From Betaproteobacteria bacterium (lineage in GTDB: Bacteria > Pseudomonadota > Gammaproteobacteria > Burkholderiales > SG8-41): a stretch of 9,996 bases of DNA. The first letter of the stretch is position 1, and every line of letters begins with the position of its first letter. This document shows, in pieces, positions 1 to 9,822 of the stretch. The stretch lies in NCBI GenBank assembly GCA_021732805.1, contig JAKFUJ010000122.1, positions 1 through 9,996 of the forward strand. Reading direction: 5' to 3'. The notes under the pieces are model-generated. The model did not search any database. It worked only from the letters and a program-made list of their open reading frames with translations, and had not been told where the DNA came from. Both the position numbers and the translations under genes were made by a program.

Positions 1-1
1 C

Positions 2-4534
<4,533 letters not shown>

Positions 4535-4561
4535 CACTGCTGCAGCGGGGAAGCCCTTTTT

Positions 4562-4574
4562 GCCCGATACGGGC
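4562..4574 (+). other. Small hairpin in the gltB-gltD spacer
   Basis: GCCCG-ATA-CGGGC is a perfect 5-bp GC-rich stem with a 3-base loop, in the 65-base spacer between gltB and gltD. It follows a T5 run rather than preceding one, so it is not a rho-independent terminator for + strand transcription. A modest effect on mRNA stability or relative translation of the two subunits is possible; chance is also possible. Confidence 0.3.
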
Positions 4575-4584
4575 GTGATGTTTC

Positions 4585-4589
4585 AGAGG
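4585..4589 (+). promoter_or_regulatory. Shine-Dalgarno sequence of gltD
   Basis: AGAGG lies 10 bases ahead of the ATG at 4600 and fixes that start. It is the clearest ribosome binding site in the window. Confidence 0.6.
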
Positions 4590-4599
4590 TTGGACAGTC

Positions 4600-6018
4600 A
4601 TGGGAAAAGTTACGGGATTTCTGGAATTTGAACGACTGTATGAGGCCAAGGAAAAGCCGCAAGAGCGTCTCAAGCACTGGCGCGAATTCGTACACCAACT
4701 GACCGATGAAGCTGCCGGGGTCCAGGGCGCGCGCTGCATGGATTGCGGCACACCGTTCTGCATGAGCGGCTGCCCGGTCAACAATATTATCCCGGACTGG
4801 AATGACCTGGTTTTCAGGCAGGACTGGCAGCGCGCGCTGGATACGCTGCATTCGACCAACAACTTCCCCGAATTCACCGGTCGTGTCTGTCCGGCGCCGT
4901 GCGAAGCATCCTGCACGCTGAACATCAACAACGATCCTGTCGGCATTAAATCCATCGAACACGCCATCATCGACAAAGGCTGGGAATCGGGCTGGGTCGT
5001 GCCGCAACCGGCGGCAGGTAAAACCGGCAAACGTGTCGCGATAATCGGCTCCGGGCCGGCCGGCCTTGCCTGCGCGCAGCAACTGGCGCGGGTGGGGCAT
5101 GAAGTCGTGGTTTTCGAGAAGGCCGATCGTATTGGCGGTCTGCTGCGCTACGGCATTCCCGATTTCAAAATGGAGAAAAAACTGATCGATATGCGCATGG
5201 AACAGATGCGTGCAGAAGGCGTTGAGTTCCGCGTCAACCAGGATGTCGGTCGTGCGGTTCCCGCAAAAAAGCTGATTGATGAATTCGATGCGGTGGTCAT
5301 GGCCGGCGGCGCCGAGCAGCCGCGCGATCTGCCGGTGCCCGGTCGCGAACTGGACGGCGTTCATTTCGCCATGGATTTCCTGCCGCAACAGAACATGGTG
5401 GTTGCCGGCGATTCGGTCAGCGCACAAATCAAGGCTACCGACAAACATGTCGTGGTGATCGGCGGCGGCGACACCGGCTCCGATTGCGTCGGCACATCCA
5501 ACCGTCACGGCGCGGCTTCCATCACCCAGTTCGAACTGCTGCCCCAGCCCCCCGAACAGGAAAACAAACCCATGGTCTGGCCGTACTGGCCGGTCAAGCT
5601 GCGCACCTCCAGTTCGCACGAAGAAGGCTGCGAACGCGACTGGGCGGTGGCCACCAAACGTTTCGAAGGCAAAAACGGCAAGGTCGAGAAACTGATTGCT
5701 GCGCGGGTCGAATGGAAAGACGACCAGATGCGTGAGGTCCCCGGATCCGAATTCGCGATGAAGGCCGATCTGGTGCTGCTGGCCATGGGTTTCACCGGCC
5801 CTCTGCAGGGATTGCTCGACCAGATGGGTGTGGCCAAGGACGGTCGCAGCAATGTCAAGGCCGATACCGAGAAATACCAGACTTCCGTCGGCAAGGTGTT
5901 TGCTGCCGGTGACATGCGGCGCGGCCAATCACTGGTGGTATGGGCCATCCGCGAGGGCCGCCAGTGCGCGCGATCGGTTGATGAATTCCTGATGGGGTCT
6001 ACGGAATTGCCACGATAA
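4600..6018 (+). CDS. gltD: Glutamate synthase (NADPH) small subunit
   Basis: Small (beta) subunit of glutamate synthase: FAD-bound, it takes electrons from NADPH and feeds them through [4Fe-4S] clusters to the FMN of GltB. The protein has 472 residues, the usual length. Seen: the N-terminal iron-sulfur region with Cys46, 49, 54, 58 (CMDCGTPFCMSGCP) and Cys97, 101, 105 (CPAPCEASC); the FAD dinucleotide fold VAIIGSGPAG (146-155); the NADPH fold VVVIGGGDTG (284-293); and the C-terminal FAD-contacting AAGDMRRGQSLVVWAI (435-450). It follows gltB by 65 bases without a convincing terminator, so the two are very probably co-transcribed. The ATG is supported by AGAGG upstream and by the family-typical MGKVTGFLEFER start. 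The last codons and stop form the left arm and loop of the inverted repeat at 5994-6039; the C-terminal wording (DEFLMGSTELPR) still looks normal for the family. Confidence 0.97.
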   Translation: MGKVTGFLEFERLYEAKEKPQERLKHWREFVHQLTDEAAGVQGARCMDCGTPFCMSGCPVNNIIPDWNDLVFRQDWQRALDTLHSTNNFPEFTGRVCPAPCEASCTLNINNDPVGIKSIEHAIIDKGWESGWVVPQPAAGKTGKRVAIIGSGPAGLACAQQLARVGHEVVVFEKADRIGGLLRYGIPDFKMEKKLIDMRMEQMRAEGVEFRVNQDVGRAVPAKKLIDEFDAVVMAGGAEQPRDLPVPGRELDGVHFAMDFLPQQNMVVAGDSVSAQIKATDKHVVVIGGGDTGSDCVGTSNRHGAASITQFELLPQPPEQENKPMVWPYWPVKLRTSSSHEEGCERDWAVATKRFEGKNGKVEKLIAARVEWKDDQMREVPGSEFAMKADLVLLAMGFTGPLQGLLDQMGVAKDGRSNVKADTEKYQTSVGKVFAAGDMRRGQSLVVWAIREGRQCARSVDEFLMGSTELPR

Positions 6019-6039
6019 CTCGTGGCAATTCCTGACCCC
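5994..6039. repeat. Long inverted repeat with the gltD stop codon in its loop
   Basis: The left arm is GGGGTC (5994-5999), three bases, then a 13-base arm (6003-6015). The loop is TAAC (6016-6019), whose TAA is the gltD stop. The right arm is the exact 13-base complement (6020-6032), one base, then GACCCC (6034-6039). This gives 19 pairs interrupted only by a 3-versus-1 internal loop. No T-run follows, so it is not a standard intrinsic terminator. It could protect the gltBD mRNA 3' end, act as a Rho-dependent or processing site, or be a REP/MITE-like element that inserted at, or was adopted by, the gene end. The right end also forms the 12-base palindrome ACCCCAAGGGGT (6035-6046), which could compete for pairing. 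Confidence 0.85.
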
Positions 6040-6049
6040 AAGGGGTAAT

Positions 6050-6078
6050 GTAGGAACAGGGGGCGTTCCGCCGCCCCC
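6050..6078. repeat. GC-rich hairpin in the hemE leader, possible REP-like unit
   Basis: Two alternative stems overlap. GGAAC (6053-6057) pairs with GTTCC (6065-6069) around a 7-base loop. GGGGGCG (6059-6065) pairs with CGCCCCC (6072-6078) around a 6-base loop. GTAG (6050-6053) sits at the foot of the first stem; a GTAG foot followed by a short hairpin is the layout of REP sequences mobilised by RAYT transposases. No RAYT gene is in the window, so the REP label is only a possibility. Confidence 0.4.
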
Positions 6079-6095
6079 CGTGCCCCCCGGACGGA

Positions 6096-6111
6096 GCGGG
6101 CTGGCGCCCGC
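6096..6111 (+). promoter_or_regulatory. Hairpin covering the hemE ribosome-binding region
   Basis: GCGGGC (6096-6101), TGGC loop, GCCCGC (6106-6111) is a perfect 6-bp GC stem ending 8 bases before the hemE ATG. It occupies the place where a Shine-Dalgarno sequence would be, and none is visible. A6 (6112-6117) follows on the + strand; this is not terminator architecture on either strand, because on the minus strand the T6 comes before the stem. It could limit hemE translation initiation, or the A-rich spacer alone may serve the ribosome. Confidence 0.45.
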
Positions 6112-6119
6112 AAAAAACA

Positions 6120-7190
6120 ATGAGCCAGTCGACACTATTAAAAAACGATACACTGATCCGCGCGCTGCTGCGGCAGCCGACGCCTTACACCCCCGTCTGG
6201 GTGATGCGCCAGGCGGGACGCTATCTGCCGGAATACAACGCGACCCGGAAACGTGCCGGCAGTTTTCTGGCGCTTGCCAAAAACCCCGATCTCGCCACCG
6301 AAGTCACGCTGCAACCTCTGGCGCGGTTCAAACTGGATGCGGCCATCCTGTTTTCGGACATCCTGACCGTGCCTGATGCCATGGGCCTCGGCTTGTATTT
6401 CGTCGAAGGCGAGGGCCCGAAATTCGAGCGTCCGTTGCGCGACGAAACCGCAATTCGCAAATTAACCGTGCCCGATCCTGCCGAACATCTGGGCTACGTG
6501 CTGGATGCCGTCAAACAGATCCGGCGCAGCCTCGACAATTCGGTGCCGCTGATCGGCTTTTCAGGCAGCCCTTACACGCTCGCCTGTTACATGATCGAAG
6601 GCGGCGGCAGCGATGATTTCCGCACCATCAAAAGCATGCTCTATGCGCGACCCGATTTGCTGCACCATGTGCTGGACATCAATGCCCGCGCGGTGATTGC
6701 CTACCTGAATGCGCAGATCGAGGCGGGTGCGCAGGCGGTCATGGTGTTTGATACTTGGGGTGGCGCATTGTCCGATACGGCCTATCACGAATTTTCACTG
6801 GAATACCTGCGTCGCGTGATTGCCGGATTGCATCGTGAATGGGATGGACAGCAGGTACCCAATATCGTATTCACCAAAGGCGGCGGTTTATGGCTGGAAG
6901 ACATTGCGGCCATCGGCTGCAACGCCGTGGGTCTCGACTGGAGCGTCAATCTGTCTGCCGCACGTCGCCGCATCGGCGACCAGGTCGCACTGCAGGGCAA
7001 TCTTGATCCCATGGTGCTGTTCAGTAATCCCGCCGCCATCAGTACCCAGGTCGACGCCGTGCTGCGTCAATTCGGCAGGGGCCCGGGGCATGTCTTCAAC
7101 CTGGGACACGGCATATCACAGCTCACGCCGCCGGCGCATGTCGCAGCGCTGGTTGACGCCGTACATGACCTGAGCCTCCAGTTTCGCTGA
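6120..7190 (+). CDS. hemE: Uroporphyrinogen decarboxylase
   Basis: Cytoplasmic enzyme of haem and sirohaem-linked tetrapyrrole synthesis: it removes the four acetate carboxyls of uroporphyrinogen III to give coproporphyrinogen III, without cofactor. The 356 residues match the family (about 350-360). Seen: PVWVMRQAGRYLPEY (25-39) with substrate-binding Arg30 and Arg34; FSDI with the catalytic Asp80; GFSGSPYTLACYMIEGGGS (146-164) with the active-site Tyr152; FDTWGG (210-215); QGNLDP (292-297); and FNLGHGI (326-332) with His330. The ATG at 6120 fits the family N-terminus (KNDTLIRALLRQP begins at residue 8), and no better in-frame start is seen. No Shine-Dalgarno is visible; the start is preceded by a GC hairpin and CAAAAAACA. 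The gene follows gltD by 101 bases. Read-through from gltBD is possible, and no clear promoter is seen in the spacer. Confidence 0.97.
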   Translation: MSQSTLLKNDTLIRALLRQPTPYTPVWVMRQAGRYLPEYNATRKRAGSFLALAKNPDLATEVTLQPLARFKLDAAILFSDILTVPDAMGLGLYFVEGEGPKFERPLRDETAIRKLTVPDPAEHLGYVLDAVKQIRRSLDNSVPLIGFSGSPYTLACYMIEGGGSDDFRTIKSMLYARPDLLHHVLDINARAVIAYLNAQIEAGAQAVMVFDTWGGALSDTAYHEFSLEYLRRVIAGLHREWDGQQVPNIVFTKGGGLWLEDIAAIGCNAVGLDWSVNLSAARRRIGDQVALQGNLDPMVLFSNPAAISTQVDAVLRQFGRGPGHVFNLGHGISQLTPPAHVAALVDAVHDLSLQFR

Positions 7191-7203
7191 ACCCGCCTGG
7201 ACC

Positions 7204-7227
7204 GCATAAGATGCAAAAAGCTTATGC
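7204..7227. repeat. Inverted repeat downstream of hemE
   Basis: GCATAAG (7204-7210) and CTTATGC (7221-7227) are exact complements around a 10-base loop. The right arm overlaps the first DnaA box (7222-7230). It lies 13 bases after the hemE stop but has no T-run, so it is not an intrinsic terminator. It may be a protein-binding dyad or a weak mRNA 3' structure. Confidence 0.5.
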
Positions 7228-7230
7228 ACA
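7222..7230 (+). promoter_or_regulatory. DnaA box match 1 (TTATGCACA)
   Basis: A perfect match to the DnaA-box consensus TTATNCACA. It lies in a 19-base stretch (7214-7232) that agrees at 16 positions with the stretch around box 2, exactly 180 bases downstream and in the same orientation. The match is seen; DnaA binding is inferred. Confidence 0.5.
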
Positions 7231-7290
7231 GCAACAAGTTAGTTGACCCCGGATAAAGTGGATACCTGATCATGCACGCGGCACATCTCT

Positions 7291-7329
7291 GTAACTAATT
7301 GATTTTATTGATATTTTTTACACTATTCT
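7291..7329. promoter_or_regulatory. AT-rich block, possible priA promoter or unwinding-prone segment
   Basis: Only 4 of the 30 bases 7291-7320 are G or C. TTGATT (7299-7304), TTGATA (7308-7313), TACACT (7319-7324) and TATTCT (7324-7329) each resemble sigma-70 hexamers, but no pair has both good matches and 16-18 base spacing; TTGATT to TATTCT is 19. It lies between the two DnaA boxes. Promoter function is a guess. Confidence 0.3.
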
Positions 7330-7360
7330 CGTTGTGGCAGCGCCGTGACAGCGTCATCGG

Positions 7361-7388
7361 ATCTGACCAGATTCCTGCTTCGGCAGAT
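7361..7388 (+). other. Small structured segment in the priA leader
   Basis: ATCTG (7361-7365) can pair with CAGAT at 7368-7372 or with a second CAGAT at 7384-7388. Between and overlapping them, CTGC-TTCG-GCAG (7375-7386) forms a stem closed by the very stable C(UUCG)G tetraloop. If transcribed, this could adopt two folds. It could equally be a chance cluster. Confidence 0.35.
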
Positions 7389-7401
7389 TTGATCAACAAG
7401 C

Positions 7402-7410
7402 TTATCCACA
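7402..7410 (+). promoter_or_regulatory. DnaA box match 2 (TTATCCACA)
   Basis: Identical to the high-affinity form of the DnaA box known from E. coli oriC (R1/R4 type). It lies 100 bases before the priA start. Together with box 1 it makes a same-orientation pair flanking the AT-rich block. Only two boxes and no dnaA/dnaN neighbours are visible, so this is better read as a possible DnaA regulatory site than as an origin. Confidence 0.55.
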
Positions 7411-7510
7411 ACCTCCTGATACCGGAAAATCCTTGCAGGCAAACAACTTGGCCGCTTTTCCGATAATTGCATTGAACTTCGCACGCTAACTGTTTTCATC
7501 CTCGATACCG

Positions 7511-9688
7511 ATGAGACTGATCCGTGTTGCGCTGGATGTACCGATAGAGCGCCTGTTCGATTACCGCTGCGACGATCGCACTGCGAACATCGGTTCGCGA
7601 GTACTGGTGCCATTCGGTCGGCAAAAGCTGATCGGCATCATCGTCGCCAAACCGGACACCAGCGAAGTTGCGGAGGCCAAACTCAAACGCGCCATCTCCG
7701 TGCTCGATGCCGACCCGCTATTAGGGCGCGCCGATCTGGGTCTGCTCCAATTCGCCGCGGAGTATTACGTGCATCCGCTGGGCGCCGTCACCATGACCAC
7801 GATTCCTGCCGCGCTGCGTCGCGTGCGCAAGCGGGAAGATCCCTCCGCCGCTTATACGCTGACAAGCGCAGGTATAGCCGCAAATATCGAGACCCTGTCG
7901 GCACGCGCGCGCGCGCAACGCCATCTGCTGGCATTGATGCAACAACAGTCCGTGATCGAACGGACGGCACTTTCACGACTGGGCGCTGCCACGCGCAAAG
8001 CTTTGCAGACGTTTATTGCCCAGGGCTGGATACAGCCCGCGGCCGGCCCGCGGCCCATTGCATCATCCGCACCAGCACAGGGCGCAAGCCCGGCACTGAA
8101 CGCGGAACAGAACACCGCCGTCAGCGTCATCACGGCAAGCCTGGGTAAATATCAGACTCTGCTGCTGTGGGGTGTCACCGGCAGCGGCAAAACCGAAGTC
8201 TATCTGCACACCATTGCCGCAGCGCTGGCGCGCGACTCCCAGGTTCTGCTACTGGTCCCCGAAATTGCACTGACCCCGCAACTGGAATCAGTGGTGATCG
8301 CACGTTTTCCCGGCGTAACGGTGTCTACATTGCACAGCGGCCTGGCTGACGGCGAACGCGCTGCGCGCTGGCAGGCGGCGCGCAGCGGCCATGCCCGCAT
8401 CGTGCTCGGCACCCGGCTGTCGGTATTCACGCCGCTGCCCGATCTCGGTTTGATCATCGTCGACGAGGAACACGACACCTCATTCAAACAGGGCGATGGC
8501 TTCCGTTACTCAGCGCGGGATCTGGCGGTGGTACGCGCGCGTCACGCCGGGGTGCCGGTGGTGCTGGGTTCGGCAACGCCGGCGCTGGAAACCTGGCGCA
8601 ATGCTGTCGACCGTCGTTATCAGTTGCTGAAACTGCCGCAGCGGATCAATGCCATCCCGCCGCTGATTTCATGCGTCGACCTGCGACATGAGCGAACCAC
8701 TGAAGGATTGTCGGCGCGGCTGATCACAGCCATCGGCGCCCGCATCGATCGCGGCGAACAAAGTATGGTGTTTATCAACCGCCGCGGTTATGCGCCGGTG
8801 CTGATCTGCGGCAGTTGCGGCTGGCTGTCGGACTGCAAACGCTGTTCGGCAAAACGGGTGGTGCATCTGCGTGATCGCCGGCTGCGCTGCCATCATTGCG
8901 GCCACGACAGCGCGATACCTGCCGCCTGTCCCGATTGCGGCGATGCCGACCTGGCGCCGGTCGGGCAGGGCACGCAACGCATCGAAGCGGCGCTGACCCG
9001 GCAATTTCCGCAAGCGCGCATCCTGCGCGTCGATCGCGACACCACGCGCAACAAGGATGCCTGGCAGGACATGCGCAGCCGCATTCACGAACGTTCGGTC
9101 GACATTCTGGTCGGCACCCAGATACTCGCCAAGGGCCATGATTTTCCGCACCTCAACCTGGTCGGCGTGGTCAATGCCGACGGCATGCTCTACAGCAACG
9201 ATTTTCGTGCGGCAGAACGGCTCTATGCGCTGCTGACCCAGGTTGCCGGCCGCGCCGGTCGCGGCACCGAACAGGGTGAAGTGCTGGTGCAGACCGAATT
9301 TGCGGATCATCCGCTGTATACGGCGTTGCGCGATCAGGATTTTGAAGGTTATGCGCGCAGCCAGCTGGCAGAGCGCCGCCAGGCCGGATTCCCGCCCTAC
9401 GTGCATCAAGCTTTGTTGCGCGCCGAAGCACGGTCCGTGGATACCGCACTGGAATTTCTGGCCCGTGCTGCACGCTGTGCCCGCCGCATCAAACCCGCGG
9501 TCACGGTCTACGATCCGGTGTCTGCCGGCATGATGCGCAAAGCCGGTCGTGAACGCGCACACTTGCTGGTGCAATCCGCGGCACGCACCGAATTGCGGGC
9601 CTTTCTCAATGCCTGGCGCCCGCAGCTTGCTGAAGCGACCAGCACGTCCGCGCGCTGGTCGCTGGACGTGGATCCGTCTGAAGTCTGA
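7511..9688 (+). CDS. priA: Primosomal protein N' (replication restart helicase PriA)
   Basis: Superfamily 2 3'-5' DNA helicase that recognises stalled or collapsed forks and starts replisome reloading (PriB/DnaT or PriC, then DnaC-DnaB). The protein has 725 residues (E. coli 732). Seen: the N-terminal 3'-DNA-end binding domain (1-105, RVALDVPIERLFDY); a winged-helix region (about 110-175) and Pro/Ala-rich linker (176-196); Walker A GVTGSGKT (221-228, Lys227); DEEH (318-321); GSATP (353-357); eight zinc-binding cysteines (433, 436, 442, 445, 460, 463, 473, 476), two Zn sites inserted in the helicase; VGTQILAKGHDFP (534-546); QVAGRAGRG (577-585); and a C-terminal domain to residue 725. All key residues are present. 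The ATG at 7511 fits the family N-terminus, though no Shine-Dalgarno is visible. The gene is preceded by a 320-base spacer with DnaA boxes and followed by a likely terminator before argS. Confidence 0.97.
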   Translation: MRLIRVALDVPIERLFDYRCDDRTANIGSRVLVPFGRQKLIGIIVAKPDTSEVAEAKLKRAISVLDADPLLGRADLGLLQFAAEYYVHPLGAVTMTTIPAALRRVRKREDPSAAYTLTSAGIAANIETLSARARAQRHLLALMQQQSVIERTALSRLGAATRKALQTFIAQGWIQPAAGPRPIASSAPAQGASPALNAEQNTAVSVITASLGKYQTLLLWGVTGSGKTEVYLHTIAAALARDSQVLLLVPEIALTPQLESVVIARFPGVTVSTLHSGLADGERAARWQAARSGHARIVLGTRLSVFTPLPDLGLIIVDEEHDTSFKQGDGFRYSARDLAVVRARHAGVPVVLGSATPALETWRNAVDRRYQLLKLPQRINAIPPLISCVDLRHERTTEGLSARLITAIGARIDRGEQSMVFINRRGYAPVLICGSCGWLSDCKRCSAKRVVHLRDRRLRCHHCGHDSAIPAACPDCGDADLAPVGQGTQRIEAALTRQFPQARILRVDRDTTRNKDAWQDMRSRIHERSVDILVGTQILAKGHDFPHLNLVGVVNADGMLYSNDFRAAERLYALLTQVAGRAGRGTEQGEVLVQTEFADHPLYTALRDQDFEGYARSQLAERRQAGFPPYVHQALLRAEARSVDTALEFLARAARCARRIKPAVTVYDPVSAGMMRKAGRERAHLLVQSAARTELRAFLNAWRPQLAEATSTSARWSLDVDPSEV

Positions 9689-9717
9689 GGCAGCAGAAGT
9701 GAGTCATCTCAGCGTGT

Positions 9718-9744
9718 TGCCGTGTTAGAATTCGGCACTTTTTT
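9718..9744 (+). terminator. Probable rho-independent terminator of priA
   Basis: TGCCG (9718-9722), a 10-base loop, CGGCA (9733-9737), one base, then T6 (9739-9744), starting 30 bases after the priA stop. The stem is short (5 bp) but GC-rich and the T-run is good. Alternative pairings compete: GGCAGCA (9689-9695) with TGTTGCC (9715-9721), including one G-T pair, and TTCGGC (9731-9736) with GCCGAA (9749-9754). Its loop contains the putative argS -10 box. Confidence 0.45.
9723..9731 (+). promoter_or_regulatory. Putative extended -10 promoter for argS
   Basis: TGTTAGAAT fits an extended -10 (TGn followed by TAGAAT, 5 of 6 to TATAAT). No convincing -35 lies 16-18 bases upstream, which is tolerated by extended -10 promoters. 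Transcription would begin near 9738, giving argS a leader of about 85 bases. Confidence 0.45.
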
Positions 9745-9764
9745 GCAGGCCGAAATCCGTCGTC

Positions 9765-9794
9765 ATGCGCCCTCCGGTCTGTTGCCGGCGCTGA
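9765..9794 (+). CDS. Possible short arginine-rich leader peptide upstream of argS
   Basis: ATG at 9765 opens a nine-codon frame, MRPPVCCRR, ending in TGA at 9792-9794, 28 bases before the argS start and downstream of the putative promoter. Three of nine residues are Arg, with a terminal Arg-Arg pair (CGG, CGC). That is suggestive ahead of arginyl-tRNA synthetase, but GC-rich DNA produces Arg codons easily and no good Shine-Dalgarno or downstream terminator is seen. Confidence 0.15.
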   Translation: MRPPVCCRR

Positions 9795-9822
9795 CCGTTC
9801 TGCACAAGTCCATCATCCCGAA

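Larger units (their letters stand above)
7191..7510. other. Gene-free hemE-priA spacer, 320 bases
   Basis: No coding region is supported here on either strand. The stretch holds two DnaA-box matches, the inverted repeat at 7204-7227, an AT-rich block (7291-7329), a cluster of short palindromes (7346-7388), and the arms CGGAAAA (7423-7429) and TTTTCCG (7456-7462). GATAAT at 7462-7467 matches 5 of 6 bases of a sigma-70 -10 box, but I see no good -35 at proper distance. No T-run terminator follows hemE. A promoter for priA presumably lies here; I cannot place it securely. Confidence 0.7.

Noticed and set aside
4547..4561. GGG-GAAG-CCC-T5 as a terminator between gltB and gltD
   Set aside because: A stem of only three pairs is too weak, and co-transcription of gltBD is the norm.
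6059..6088. Phase-variable homopolymer tract or G-quadruplex upstream of hemE
   Set aside because: Runs are only 5-6 bases, hemE is essential housekeeping, and four runs of three or more G are not present on one strand in suitable spacing; only a weak two-tier form is possible.
6096..6117. GC hairpin plus A6 as a terminator
   Set aside because: On the + strand an A-run follows; on the minus strand the T-run precedes the stem. Neither fits intrinsic termination.
7191..7510. Chromosomal origin (oriC)
   Set aside because: Two DnaA boxes and an AT-rich block are suggestive, but there is no dense box cluster and no dnaA, dnaN, gyrB, rpmH or parAB neighbour in view.
8669..9574. 301-residue minus-strand open frame opposite priA
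   Set aside because: Shadow of the priA helicase and zinc-binding region; no recognisable motifs.
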